A stretch of DNA of 64,000 nt from Fibrobacterota bacterium (GTDB lineage Bacteria; Fibrobacterota; Fibrobacteria; UBA11236). Below, one piece after another: positions 25,723 through 34,718 of the stretch. Numbering within the stretch: the stretch's first letter is position 1; the number at the start of each line of letters is the position of its first letter. The translations under genes were made by a program, and so were the position numbers. The notes under the pieces were generated by a model. The model had not been told where the DNA came from. It saw only the letters and a program-made list of their open reading frames with translations, and did no database searches. Location: the NCBI GenBank assembly GCA_947466585.1, contig CANIEU010000001.1, positions 174,414 to 238,413 on the forward strand, read 5' to 3'.

Positions 25723-27320
25723 TAGTTGAAACTCAACCGCAGCGACACTGCGTGGGTGCGGGGAAAGCGGTTGGCCACGTCCTCGGTGATTTCATTCATC
25801 TGGAAGAGGTAACCCACCTCGATGTTCTGGGTGAGGAAGAAGCGGAAGTCGGCCTCCAGGTTTTCGAGCTGGAAGTTCTGGATCTTCGCGTCCTCCGAGA
25901 ACACTTCGGCGCGCAGATCCAGCGTGAAGCGCGATGAGAGGCGCACCTTGCCGTTCAGAACGCCTTCCGCGCCCACGGTATAAAGCGAGGGCGCGCGTTC
26001 ATAAACGTTGGTGGCACGGGCGAGGTAATCTCCTCTGGAGATTTCCTGCCGCGCAGCGAGGCCCATCTGTGTCGAAAGCTCAAGTTCGTAACGTGAAAGC
26101 CACTCGATGTTGACACCCGCGCCCTCGGCCAGATTGATCGGATAGAGCGGGGGCTGCCATTCGAACGAGCCACCGGTGGCGACCTTGGTGGTATCCATCG
26201 CATTTACGATAAACACGGTATCCAGGTTGACTTCGGCGGGAAACAAGTGCGTTGAAGCCTGCCCGCGCACATAGGGACCGATCCAGTTATTGAGCCGGCG
26301 CACCCAGGTGGAGCGCAGCTGGAGAAAATCCTGCGTGGGACGCAAGGGCTCTTTGTCTTGCTTGAGGAAGCTGTTTTGCAAAAACAATTCGGTGATGCCG
26401 AAAAAAGCGGCGCGGTCGTAGCGTGCGCGCAGGCGCATGTCGGTGGAGAACAGGACGCTTTGTGTGGCGAGATTCGCCTGATCAATCACACGCGTGAAGC
26501 TGGCGTTGCCGCCCGCGCGCAGTCCGTAGGTCCAATACTGCCCCACGCGCGCCCGGGTGTTCAGAGATTTGACACCGCCTGCGATCAGATTGCCCGCGTC
26601 GTCGAACACGACTTCGACGGAATGCATTTCGCCGGGATTGATCTGGATGGTGATGTAGTTCCGCAAGGAGTTGTAACCTTCGCCCACGCGCGAGATGCGG
26701 TAAAGCCCTGGTTCCAGAATCCACACGTCGATGTCCTGAAGGCGCTCTTCCTTGAAACCCTGACCGCGACCGTAGTTGACCCAATCCTCCATGCGGATCA
26801 GATCGTATTGGCCATCGACGTATTCGCCCTTCGAATTCAGCGTTTCCACCAGCAAACCGCCCCAGTCCGGATACACGGTGGTGGTGCGCCCCTCGTCGAT
26901 CCGCACCGTGGTGCGGAGCCGTCGTGCGCTCACGCCCGAACCGAAGCGCACTTCGTAGGTACCCGAATCCAGCAGGACGCGGCGTCCGGTTTGCCCGGTG
27001 GATACCATATCGCCGCTGCGATCGAAGATGACGAGTTCCGGTTCGCGCCGGGGCTCGCTGTAGGTGGGCACGAACAGAGCTCCTTTACCCAAGGTGACCA
27101 GCACCGGATCGCGCGCGAGCTGTTCGTGCACGGGCGGGGCGATCCAGTTCAATCCCGTGGCCGAATCGACGGGGTGCGCGACGGTGCGCGATTTGGGCGA
27201 CACCACGGCACGCGGTTCCGACACCACCTCGTCACCCGGCAATGCATCCAGCACGGGTGCGGCGAAGGCGGCCGCACTCAGCATCAGACAGAGTATCGGT
27301 GCGAGGGGAGAAAAAGGCAT
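25719..27320 (-). CDS. Putative outer membrane beta-barrel protein of the MCE operon
   Basis: A 533-residue protein with a signal peptide (MPFSPLAPILCLMLSAAAFA). Residues about 60-270 look like PEGA-type or similar small beta domains (TYEVRFGSGVSARRLRTTV, GLYRISRVGEGYN). Residues about 275 to the end alternate hydrophobic and polar residues and finish SLRLSFNY, with a C-terminal aromatic as in outer membrane barrels. It begins 22 nt after the PqiC-like lipoprotein gene on the same strand, hence probably the last member of the lipid-transport operon. An OM docking or exit role is possible. I do not recognise the family. Confidence 0.6.
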   Translation of the reverse strand: MPFSPLAPILCLMLSAAAFAAPVLDALPGDEVVSEPRAVVSPKSRTVAHPVDSATGLNWIAPPVHEQLARDPVLVTLGKGALFVPTYSEPRREPELVIFDRSGDMVSTGQTGRRVLLDSGTYEVRFGSGVSARRLRTTVRIDEGRTTTVYPDWGGLLVETLNSKGEYVDGQYDLIRMEDWVNYGRGQGFKEERLQDIDVWILEPGLYRISRVGEGYNSLRNYITIQINPGEMHSVEVVFDDAGNLIAGGVKSLNTRARVGQYWTYGLRAGGNASFTRVIDQANLATQSVLFSTDMRLRARYDRAAFFGITELFLQNSFLKQDKEPLRPTQDFLQLRSTWVRRLNNWIGPYVRGQASTHLFPAEVNLDTVFIVNAMDTTKVATGGSFEWQPPLYPINLAEGAGVNIEWLSRYELELSTQMGLAARQEISRGDYLARATNVYERAPSLYTVGAEGVLNGKVRLSSRFTLDLRAEVFSEDAKIQNFQLENLEADFRFFLTQNIEVGYLFQMNEITEDVANRFPRTHAVSLRLSFNY

Positions 27321-27341
27321 GTTGCGATTCCCGGGCGAGCG

Positions 27342-28046
27342 TCAGCGCACGGCGGGGCGAATCGGGGGCGCCGCGGGAGCGAGCCGGGTGCGCTGCGCCT
27401 CCTGCAACACGGGTTCGAGCGCTTCGACCACGCGGTCGTGGATGATGGAGGTCAGCGAAGCAAGTTCGCGCACCACGTAAACCGGCTCTTCTTGCGGAAC
27501 GGCCTTGCGGAGATCGTACAGTTCCTTCCAGAGGATCTGACCGGTCTTTTCGTCGATCAGCTGGTATTCGACCGCAATGTGGGCGAACCACTTGTCGGGT
27601 CCGTCGAACTCTTCGATCGCGCGGACATCACAGGAGATCTGGAAATCGGGAGGGACCGATTCCGCCACGCGCGTGACGTTTTCGAAAAGTTGCGCGGCGC
27701 GGAGATGCTTGAACAACAGATCGCCGATCATACGCTCCGGATCCACCGCCCACAAGTTGTAGGAGTAGAACTGCATCTGGTAGGCGCTTTGCCGGTAAAC
27801 GATCTGGCTGCGACGGTAGGCTTCGGCGATGCTCGGTTCGCGCAGTCGCACCGCGAAAGGATAAGGTCCGCGTGCCAATCGCGGTTCCGTTGAAACGGGA
27901 GTGTAATCGAGGGTGTAGTAGCGGGTCTCGGGCGTTTTACCGAAAAAACATCCCGTCAGGGTCGACACCAAAGCACACGCCGTCAGCAGCGCGAGGAGGG
28001 GTGCGGCGGCGAAGGGGCGCGCAAAATTCCGGGTTGCGGTGATCAC
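27342..28046 (-). CDS. PqiC-like ABC transport auxiliary lipoprotein
   Basis: A 234-residue lipoprotein of the auxiliary component family found with MCE transporters (PqiC/LetC-like, formerly DUF330 type). Two lipobox-like sites occur, LLTAC24 and LTGC33. The mature part starts with RYYTLDYTPV, the typical first strand, and contains IAEAYRRSQIVYRQ and YNLWAVDPERMIGDLLFKHL, which match the family. It is anchored in the outer membrane in known cases. Its start overlaps the MlaD stop by 4 nt. Confidence 0.83.
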   Translation of the reverse strand: MITATRNFARPFAAAPLLALLTACALVSTLTGCFFGKTPETRYYTLDYTPVSTEPRLARGPYPFAVRLREPSIAEAYRRSQIVYRQSAYQMQFYSYNLWAVDPERMIGDLLFKHLRAAQLFENVTRVAESVPPDFQISCDVRAIEEFDGPDKWFAHIAVEYQLIDEKTGQILWKELYDLRKAVPQEEPVYVVRELASLTSIIHDRVVEALEPVLQEAQRTRLAPAAPPIRPAVR

Positions 28047-28927
28047 GGACGACGCTCCTGCTTGTCTTCGCGGCGCAACAGCACCGAGGGGTTTTCCCGG
28101 ATCTGCCGGGTGAACGACTGCATGTTCTTCAAACTCTCGCGCAAGTTTGACATGGACACGGCCAGATCTTCCTGCGTGCGGCGCACGGTGACATCGAGCG
28201 TGCCGGCGACCTTCTGAATATCTTCAGCGGCCTTTTTGTACTCGTGGATCATGCCGTCCACGTCGGATTTATCCACCTTGTTGCGTGCCGAGCGCACCGT
28301 CAGGTCGGCCTGATCCAGAAGCGAGGCAATGCGCTTTCCGGGGCGCAGGCCTTGGACGTCGCGCGCCATCGAATCGAGGGATTCCGCGAGATTGGCGGAG
28401 GCGTTCATCACCCGGTTGAGGTTTTCCCGGTTGTCCATTTCGGTGATGGCGATGACATTGCCCAACAGGCGATCGACCTTGTAAGCGATGGAGTCGGCCC
28501 GCGAGGTGAGACGCCCCATCATCGAAAGGCTGGAGGCGACCTCGCCCCCTACGGGAACGCGCGGAGAACTGTAGCTGCCACCCGTGATCTCCAAATATTT
28601 GAGGCCGGTGATGCCGTAGCTGCCGAGCGTGGCCGCCATGTCTTGCCGGATGTGGGTGCCGTGCCGCACGCGGAACTGCACCACGGTGCGCCGGATGTTC
28701 AAGCTGTCGGCGGAAATGCCGGTAACCTGACCCACGTCCACGCCGTTCTGACGCACAGTGGATCCCGGGCCGAGGCCGGTGATCGATTCGTCGAGACGGG
28801 TGTAGTAATCGTCGGTACGCGTGAAAAGCCGTCCTCCAATCAGGAAGAGGACCAAGGCCACCCCTGCCGACACGAGGACGACCAGGAATACGCCCAGGCG
28901 GGCTTTTTCGGCGCGCGTGGCTTCCAT
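28043..28927 (-). CDS. mlaD: MlaD-family MCE-domain protein
   Basis: A 294-residue substrate-binding subunit of an MCE lipid transporter. One N-terminal membrane helix (about 10-32) is followed by a single MCE domain (about 38-118: GLGPGSTVRQNGVDVGQVTGIS, YGITGLKYLEITGG). The remainder is a long helical region (about 150-290) that probably forms the hexameric tube seen in longer MCE proteins. It is longer than E. coli MlaD (183 residues) because of that helix. It sits directly after mlaF with no gap. Confidence 0.9.
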   Translation of the reverse strand: MEATRAEKARLGVFLVVLVSAGVALVLFLIGGRLFTRTDDYYTRLDESITGLGPGSTVRQNGVDVGQVTGISADSLNIRRTVVQFRVRHGTHIRQDMAATLGSYGITGLKYLEITGGSYSSPRVPVGGEVASSLSMMGRLTSRADSIAYKVDRLLGNVIAITEMDNRENLNRVMNASANLAESLDSMARDVQGLRPGKRIASLLDQADLTVRSARNKVDKSDVDGMIHEYKKAAEDIQKVAGTLDVTVRRTQEDLAVSMSNLRESLKNMQSFTRQIRENPSVLLRREDKQERRP

Positions 28928-29743
28928 TTAGCTCTCCAGGTGAAACGCGATGACGTCCGCAGATGCGGTTCCGGGAGAGGAGGGTTGCCGATTCAAAAAA
29001 TCGCGCACTTCCTCGGGACCGGAAGCCGCTTCTTCAAGCGTCCCCTCGAAGATAACCTTTCCCGTGGACAGGAAGGTGATCCGGTCCGCGATGGCGCGGA
29101 TGGAATCCAGTTCGTGGGTCACCACCACCATGGTGATTCCCAAGGTTTCACGCAATTCCAGCAACAAATCATCGAGACCGCGCGAAGTGACGGGGTCGAG
29201 TCCGGCCGAGGGCTCGTCGCAGAAGAGCAGAGCCGGATCGGCCGCAAGCGCCCGGGCAAGGCCAGCGCGCTTGCGCATACCTCCCGAAAGCTCCCCGGGC
29301 ATTTTGAGGCCCGCGCCGTCGAGCGATACCTGTTGCAGTTTGAGATGGGCCAATTCCCGCAGCGCAGCACGCGGCAAGTCGGGATAATGGATACGCAACG
29401 GCAAGGCCACGTTCTCTTCCACGTTGAGAGAAGAAATCATGGCGCCGCCCTGAAAAAGGACCCCGATTTTCAAAAACGATTCGTCGGCCGGGCGCCCTTG
29501 CGTCCAGTCGAGTGGTTCACCGAACAATTCAACCGATCCGGCCCAAGGCCGTTCCAGGCCCGTGGCGGCGCGCAACAACGTGGATTTGCCACAACCCGAA
29601 CCGCCGAGAACCACGTGGATCTCCCCCGCGGGAACGTAGAGATCGACCCCGTCGAGAATCACGCGCGTGCCGTAGCCGGCGCGCAATCCGCGGATGCGGA
29701 GCGGCGGAGCGCCTGTTGCGGGAGAGTTGGGCGTGGTCGTCAC
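28928..29743 (-). CDS. mlaF: MlaF-like ABC transporter ATP-binding protein
   Basis: A 271-residue ATPase that powers the MCE transporter. The Walker A VLGGSGCGKST is near 42-52, the Q-loop near FQGGAM, the signature LSGGMRKRAGLARAL near 148-162 and Walker B LLFCDEPSAGLDP near 170. The GTG at 29743 is the start: it overlaps the MlaE stop (GTGA) and gives an N-terminus of normal length. The longer open frame upstream lies within mlaE and lacks similarity. Lysine and arginine in the signature (MRKRAG) are typical of MlaF. Confidence 0.92.
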   Translation of the reverse strand: MTTTPNSPATGAPPLRIRGLRAGYGTRVILDGVDLYVPAGEIHVVLGGSGCGKSTLLRAATGLERPWAGSVELFGEPLDWTQGRPADESFLKIGVLFQGGAMISSLNVEENVALPLRIHYPDLPRAALRELAHLKLQQVSLDGAGLKMPGELSGGMRKRAGLARALAADPALLFCDEPSAGLDPVTSRGLDDLLLELRETLGITMVVVTHELDSIRAIADRITFLSTGKVIFEGTLEEAASGPEEVRDFLNRQPSSPGTASADVIAFHLES

Positions 29744-30816
29744 AGGTAGAAGAAGAATGAGAAAAGGGCGTCGGCCAGCACGATGGCGAAAATACAGGTG
29801 ACCACGCAATCGGTAGCGGCGCGTCCCACGGCATCGGCACCGCCGCGCACGCCGAGGCCTTTTACCGTGGCGATGAACACGATCAACCAGGCGAAGGTCA
29901 CCGATTTCACGAGCATCTGAAACACGTATTTGATTTCGACCCCGCCCTGCAATTGATTCAAGAAGGCCTGCGGCGCAATGTTGAAGAAAAGCAACGCCAC
30001 GACCATACCGCTGAAAATCCCCGAAAGCGCGGAGGCCACCGTGAGCAACGGTTGCGTGACGGTGAGTGCCCAAAAGCGCGGAATCACCAGAAACTGGAAG
30101 GGGTTGGCGGCCATGGCGCGCAGTGCGGAAACTTCTTCCTGCACCGTCATGGTGGCCAGCTCGGCGGTGATCGCACTGCCCGAGCGTCCGGCCAGAATCA
30201 CCGCGGTCATGAGCGGACCGATTTCGGTGATCATGCTGATGCCGATGCCGTCTGCGAGAAAAATAGCCGCCCCGTATTTTTCGAGCTGCAACCCGGACTG
30301 CAGGGCCAAGGTAAACCCGATCAAGGTCGACAACAGCAACACGATGGAAATCGCCGTGCTTCCCAGCCGGATCATCTGGGTCACCGCCTCGCCGCGCAAC
30401 AGCGTTTTGGGTTTGCGCCATCCCAACGTGGAGTGATACAACGACTCCGACAGCAGCAGCGCGACGTCCTTCCACTCAAGGGCCAGCGCATAAGCACCGC
30501 CGCCGACCGCTTCAAAAAGTTTCGGAACCGGCGTCTCTTCCCCCTCGGCGGGGTGCGCGGGTGCCTTGGCCAAAACAGCCGCCGGTGCTTCCTGCAGCGC
30601 GTGCAGGACCAGCTTGTGCCCTCCCGCTTCGGCCTGCCGGTGGAGGGAGGTCAGAAAGGCCAACCCTAACGAGTCGAGTCGAACAAGCGCCGCGCAATCG
30701 AGATGCACGTCCCCACCGCCCCGCAGAATCTCCCCCGCCCTTTTGGAAAGATCGGTCACAACCGCAGGTGTCATCGCTGCGGGCACCGTCAGGAGAGTGG
30801 TAGAAGGGGCGGACAT
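29740..30816 (-). CDS. mlaE: MlaE-family permease with N-terminal STAS domain
   Basis: A 358-residue inner membrane subunit. Residues about 1-95 form a STAS domain (VHLDCAALVRLDSLGLAFLTSL), the role played by separate MlaB in E. coli. Residues about 120-358 are the MlaE permease: ESLYHSTLGWRKPKTLL, then EIGPLMTAVILAGRSGSAITAELATM, the family signature. The ATG at 30816 gives MSAPSTTLL; the longer frame adds 16 residues without a plausible start context. This fusion makes a free MlaB unnecessary. It starts the minus-strand arm and is divergent from the tolC-like gene. Confidence 0.9.
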   Translation of the reverse strand: MSAPSTTLLTVPAAMTPAVVTDLSKRAGEILRGGGDVHLDCAALVRLDSLGLAFLTSLHRQAEAGGHKLVLHALQEAPAAVLAKAPAHPAEGEETPVPKLFEAVGGGAYALALEWKDVALLLSESLYHSTLGWRKPKTLLRGEAVTQMIRLGSTAISIVLLLSTLIGFTLALQSGLQLEKYGAAIFLADGIGISMITEIGPLMTAVILAGRSGSAITAELATMTVQEEVSALRAMAANPFQFLVIPRFWALTVTQPLLTVASALSGIFSGMVVALLFFNIAPQAFLNQLQGGVEIKYVFQMLVKSVTFAWLIVFIATVKGLGVRGGADAVGRAATDCVVTCIFAIVLADALFSFFFYL

Positions 30817-30900
30817 AAAGGAAATAATAGGGTATTTGCAGTCGGTAACGGTCCGGTTCCACAACTTACGAAGCAGGTCGACCGTTGGACGGGAGGAAGG

Positions 30901-30918
30901 TTGGGGTATTCACCCCAA
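30901..30918. other. Hairpin in the mlaE/tolC divergent region
   Basis: TTGGGG (30901-30906) pairs with CCCCAA (30913-30918) around TATTCA. It lies in the 227-nt region between the two divergent arms of the lipid transport locus and could be an operator or part of a 5' leader. No promoter is clear. Confidence 0.3.
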
Positions 30919-31043
30919 TGCACCGACTTTCCCCACCGCCAGCCGGAGCGGATGTGACGAATATCCACAGGCGGGCATTCGAACGGCTTACTACTTTTTC
31001 TCCGGATTCGGGCCTTTTCCCGATACGCCCGACGCGCCTACCC

Positions 31044-32528
31044 TTGCATCCCACTTACAAACGTATCCCCCGCCCGCGCTCCCTCACCGGGTTCGCCCTC
31101 GCAGCGACTCTGATGACCGTGGTGCACGCACAGAGCCCCGCCCTGACCGGTCTTACTTGTGCGGATGTGGAACGCATCGCTCTGCAAGATCATCCGGTGC
31201 TCGCCGAGAAAGCGCTCGAGGTGGATCGGGCTCGTGAAAAGGTGCGGGATGTCGACATGGGTGTCATCCTCCCCAAGTTCGAGATCGAGACCGGTATCGG
31301 CCCTGCTCCGGGCATCCGGCAAACCTTGGAAACCGGAGGCGTGACCAAGATCAGTGGCGACACCATCATGCAATACGAACGCGGCTTCAACTTCGGCGAA
31401 TGGGGACCGTTCTTCGGAATTCAGGCGCGCGTGGTGCAGCCGTTGAATATCGCCCGCTACCGCGCAGGACGGCGCGCAGCGACCTTGAACGTAGACGTCT
31501 CGGAATCCGCTTTCAAAAAAGAACAGATCGACGTCTCCGAAGAGGCCCAAACCATCTGCCAGCAAAGGCTCTATGCACTGACCATGCAGCGCGAGTTGCT
31601 AGCCGCCCGCAAAGATCTCGAACGCGCGCAAAAAAAACTTTCAGACCGGCTCGACCAAGGCGATGAAGACGTCTCTCAAACCGACGTGCTGCAGCTCAAG
31701 GCTGGCCGCTTCTCCCTCGATCAAGGTGTGAACGAGGCGGCCTTAGGCGTGTCCCGCTCGGCTTTGGCCCTGCGCTTTCTGGTGGCACAGCCCGACAACG
31801 ATACCGCCGCCGTGGCGCTTTCCGACTCTGTGCTGAGTTTACGCTCCGAGACGCTGCCTCCCCTCGACAGCCTCAAACTCATCGCCTTGCGCGGACACCC
31901 CGATCTCGCTCGTCTGCGCAACGGCATCGTCGCACGGCAAGAACTGCTGAAGGTCGCACAAGGCGAAATCGGTCCCGACATCTTTCTGTTCGGCACTTTC
32001 GAATACAGCAAGGCGTGGTCTTCGGACCGCCAGTCGGGCGGCGGCGATCCGTTTGCGCGCGACCCGTTGAATCAACTTTCCGCCGTGGCCGGCCTCGGCA
32101 TGCGCCTGCAACTCAACTTTTGGAGCCAGTACCAAGTGTACCGCCGCGAGCGCCTGAACCTGCGCCAGCTCGAACGCACCGAAGTGTATGCCGCCCGAGG
32201 CGTGCTGATGCGGGTGGAAGACGCCTACCTGCGCATGGTCAAGGCGCGCACCGACGCCGAAGACGCGCAAAACGCGCTGCGTGCCGCCGAAGCCTGGCTC
32301 AAGGGCGCCGCCATGCGGTACGATCTCGATCCGTCGGCGGCGGCAGGGCTCACGTCACCCTTCAAACAAACGATCTCGGCCAAACGAGACTTTTACAAAG
32401 CCGTGCTCGACTACAATATCGCCGTCGCGGGGGTGTTGAAAGCCACCGGATGGACGCTCTCGGACTACCTTGGTAACTTGCAACTGCAAGGCGCACGCAC
32501 GGCGCCCTCTGCGGAGGAGAACAAATGA
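31044..32528 (+). CDS. TolC-family outer membrane protein of the MCE locus
   Basis: A 494-residue protein with a signal peptide (SLTGFALAATLMTVVHAQS) and the two-fold coiled-coil pattern of TolC-like efflux proteins: CADVERIALQDHPVLAEKALEVDRAREKVR in the first half and LKLIALRGHPDLARLRNGIVARQELLKVAQGEIGPDIFLFG in the second. These form trimeric outer membrane channels with periplasmic tunnels. The start was placed at TTG 31044, which gives a normal signal peptide; the open frame continues upstream to 30885 but would put about 50 polar residues in front of it. It overlaps mlaC by 4 nt (ATGA), linking a TolC channel directly to a lipid shuttle. Confidence 0.82.
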   Translation: MHPTYKRIPRPRSLTGFALAATLMTVVHAQSPALTGLTCADVERIALQDHPVLAEKALEVDRAREKVRDVDMGVILPKFEIETGIGPAPGIRQTLETGGVTKISGDTIMQYERGFNFGEWGPFFGIQARVVQPLNIARYRAGRRAATLNVDVSESAFKKEQIDVSEEAQTICQQRLYALTMQRELLAARKDLERAQKKLSDRLDQGDEDVSQTDVLQLKAGRFSLDQGVNEAALGVSRSALALRFLVAQPDNDTAAVALSDSVLSLRSETLPPLDSLKLIALRGHPDLARLRNGIVARQELLKVAQGEIGPDIFLFGTFEYSKAWSSDRQSGGGDPFARDPLNQLSAVAGLGMRLQLNFWSQYQVYRRERLNLRQLERTEVYAARGVLMRVEDAYLRMVKARTDAEDAQNALRAAEAWLKGAAMRYDLDPSAAAGLTSPFKQTISAKRDFYKAVLDYNIAVAGVLKATGWTLSDYLGNLQLQGARTAPSAEENK

Positions 32529-33232
32529 AACATTCGAATAGAGCCCTTTCTTTCTTGGTCGCCGGCTTGCTCCTCTGCACCGGCCTCGCTTTTTCTGCAA
32601 CCGCCACTACGGCTGCGACGGGCGCGCCCTCCGACCCCGTTCAAAAAATCCGCACGCAAGATCTCGAGCTCCAAAAGCTGCTGCGCGACAAGGGTGCCGC
32701 GGCGCACACCGCACGCATCAAGGTGCTGATCAACGGGATCTTCGATTTCGAAGAACTCGGTCGTCGCGCGCTCGGCACCGCCAACTGGAACAAAATGACC
32801 GCCGCGCAAAAGCCGCGCTTCGTGAAAGCCTTCAAGTCCATGGTGGAAAACTCCTCCGTGAAACGCCTCGAAGCCTATACCAGCGACTCCACGCGTTACG
32901 CGCCTGCAGACATCAATGGGGATCGCGCTGTCGTCAAGGCGCGCGTCTTCTCCAAGGGCACCGAGTCGCAAGTGGAGTACAAGCTGCTGCTTAAAAGTGG
33001 CGAGTGGCGCGCTTGGGATCTCGTCATCGACGATCTCAGCACTGCGGGGAATTACGGCGACCAGTTCCGCGACATTCTGAAAAAGAACACGTTCGACAAC
33101 CTCATCGGTCGCCTCGAAAAGCGGGCGAAGCAGGATGCCAATGCCAAGGCACAAGCCGTTGCGGACGACGTGAAATCCAAATCCTCGACCTCCGGTAAGG
33201 CCGACGCGACGAGACCGCCCTCGGGCCTCTGA
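32525..33232 (+). CDS. mlaC: MlaC/Ttg2D-family periplasmic phospholipid-binding protein
   Basis: A 235-residue exported protein: signal peptide SFLVAGLLLCTGLAFSATA, then the MlaC fold (ILINGIFDFEELGRRALGTANW-like region near 60-85, MTAAQKPRFVKAFKSMVENS, YKLLLKSGEWRAWDLVIDD near 150, NYGDQFRDILKKN). MlaC shuttles phospholipids between the MCE complex in the inner membrane and an outer membrane partner. The last 40 residues are a low-complexity Lys/Ser tail. It is coupled to the tolC-like gene upstream rather than to mlaD as in E. coli. Confidence 0.88.
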   Translation: MKHSNRALSFLVAGLLLCTGLAFSATATTAATGAPSDPVQKIRTQDLELQKLLRDKGAAAHTARIKVLINGIFDFEELGRRALGTANWNKMTAAQKPRFVKAFKSMVENSSVKRLEAYTSDSTRYAPADINGDRAVVKARVFSKGTESQVEYKLLLKSGEWRAWDLVIDDLSTAGNYGDQFRDILKKNTFDNLIGRLEKRAKQDANAKAQAVADDVKSKSSTSGKADATRPPSGL

Positions 33233-33254
33233 TCCGCGTTCCGCAGGCACGCCC

Positions 33255-34094
33255 ATGTCGATATGGGTCACCATACTGATCGGAACGCTATGCGTTCTGT
33301 TCGCATTCGCAGCCCTGTGCCTGCTCCTGCTGGCCTTGTTGCACGTCCGTTACCGCTTGGCCTGGCACGGTACGTGGGGCGGCACGGCTTCCGAACAAGA
33401 CGGCTCGGTGCGTCTCGAGTTCGGCTTTCCCGGTTTCATGCACAAATGGGGGTGGGAGCGCTCCGGAACGGAAGCGCCACCCTCACCTGCTCCGAAGAAT
33501 CATTCAAAGCCTGAAACGCCAAAGACGGCCGTGTCGGCAACGCCTGTGACGGCCACACCTGCCAAGCCGGTAAAGGCTTCCGCAGCCGAGTCGGTTCCGA
33601 AGCCTCTGCCCGAAAGGGCGCCTTTCAAAACGGCCGATCCTCCACCGCAGCCTGCCGCACCACTCACCGACCCCAACCGTTACCGCAAGGCGCTTTTTCG
33701 TCTGGCCACCGATGGGCCTGCCTGGGAACTGCTGGTGCGTTACGGTTTCCGCAGCGTGGTGCGCTTCTACAAACTCCTCGGACCGCGTCTGGAGATCGCC
33801 ATCGGGCATCCCGACCCGGCCTTTTTGGGTCGCACCGCGGGTCATTGGTACGCGGTGTCGCCGCTGCTGCCGTTGGGCGAAACCATTGTCGGCTTCCGGT
33901 TTCAGGATCGCGCGCCGACGTTGCGGGTGCGCGCCGAAGGTGGCTTTTCAGGTCTCACCCTGCTGCTTTTTTGCGTGAACAGCGTGGTGACCTTTCCGTT
34001 GATCGGCATCGGGCGGCGGGCCTGGCTTGGCTGGCGTCGCCGCGAAATGACCGGGTGGCGCGCTTTCGCCTACCGCCGCATTCAAGCCCTCTAA
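33255..34094 (+). CDS. DUF2953-like membrane protein
   Basis: A 279-residue protein with an N-terminal membrane helix (about 5-28), a Pro/Ala/Lys/Thr-rich linker (about 75-140), and a C-terminal domain with FRSVVRFYKLLGPRLEIAIGHPDPAFLGRTAG and a hydrophobic segment near 235-250. The layout (helix, short beta part with RYRLAWHG, variable linker, then the IGxPDPAxxG-like block) resembles DUF2953 proteins, whose function is unknown. It follows mlaC by 22 nt and may be co-transcribed, which hints at an envelope role. The family assignment is tentative. Confidence 0.55.
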   Translation: MSIWVTILIGTLCVLFAFAALCLLLLALLHVRYRLAWHGTWGGTASEQDGSVRLEFGFPGFMHKWGWERSGTEAPPSPAPKNHSKPETPKTAVSATPVTATPAKPVKASAAESVPKPLPERAPFKTADPPPQPAAPLTDPNRYRKALFRLATDGPAWELLVRYGFRSVVRFYKLLGPRLEIAIGHPDPAFLGRTAGHWYAVSPLLPLGETIVGFRFQDRAPTLRVRAEGGFSGLTLLLFCVNSVVTFPLIGIGRRAWLGWRRREMTGWRAFAYRRIQAL

Positions 34095-34289
34095 TGCACC
34101 TTCGGAGGTCGGCCCCCGATTCCTGGTATTGGCCTGAAACGGGTTGATTCGCGTTTTCCTTATTTCCAATAGGTCCATTAGTTAAACTTGGGCTCAACTC
34201 GGGTTCCAACCGGGGTGCGGCACTGAGTCGCTGACGAATTTTTTACCGGTCGATTCACCGGTTGCGGCCACGCGCCGCGGAGGTTGTAA

Positions 34290-34718
34290 ATGGGCTTTTT
34301 GGATGCGGAAGACGAGAAGAAATCGGCTTTTTGGGATTGGTTTTTCGGAATCGGCCTGCTCGTGCTGGTTGGCGGGTTCACCCTGTATTATCAGGTTCAG
34401 AAACGCGCAACGCAAAAGCGTTTCACCGCCGCCGACACCTTGTTCCAGACCGGAGATTTCGCGGGTGCCGCGCAAGCCTACGAAGAACTCAAGGACGCCT
34501 CGTACCTGACTGCGGGCGACGACAGCACGATTTACGCGCGTCTCGACTCGGTGGAATCGTTGGAAGAATCGGGACGTGAGGCGGTGGCCCGCTTGCGCAT
34601 GAAGGTGGCTGCGGGTGACACCACGGGACTGCGCACCGAACTCGATACGCTCAACTTCCACGGCTTGCTGGAAACCCCCGACCAATTTTGGGTCGACTCT
34701 GCGAAGGCGGCTCGCTAA
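34290..34718 (+). CDS. Small single-pass membrane protein, unknown
   Basis: A 142-residue protein. An acidic N-terminus is followed by one membrane helix (about 16-34: FFGIGLLVLVGGFTLYY), and then a soluble helical part with a TPR-like pair of helices (FTAADTLFQTGDFAGAAQAYEELKDA). It could be a periplasmic assembly or anchoring protein. It has a 195-nt upstream gap, so probably its own promoter, though none is clear; GGAGG 10 nt before the ATG (34279-34283) is a good ribosome site. Its stop overlaps the convergent tsaE stop by 4 nt. I do not recognise a family. Confidence 0.6.
   Translation: MGFLDAEDEKKSAFWDWFFGIGLLVLVGGFTLYYQVQKRATQKRFTAADTLFQTGDFAGAAQAYEELKDASYLTAGDDSTIYARLDSVESLEESGREAVARLRMKVAAGDTTGLRTELDTLNFHGLLETPDQFWVDSAKAAR

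Noticed and set aside
29744-30475. N-terminal extension of the MlaF frame
   Set aside because: Lies within mlaE in another frame; the GTGA overlap start gives the correct family length.
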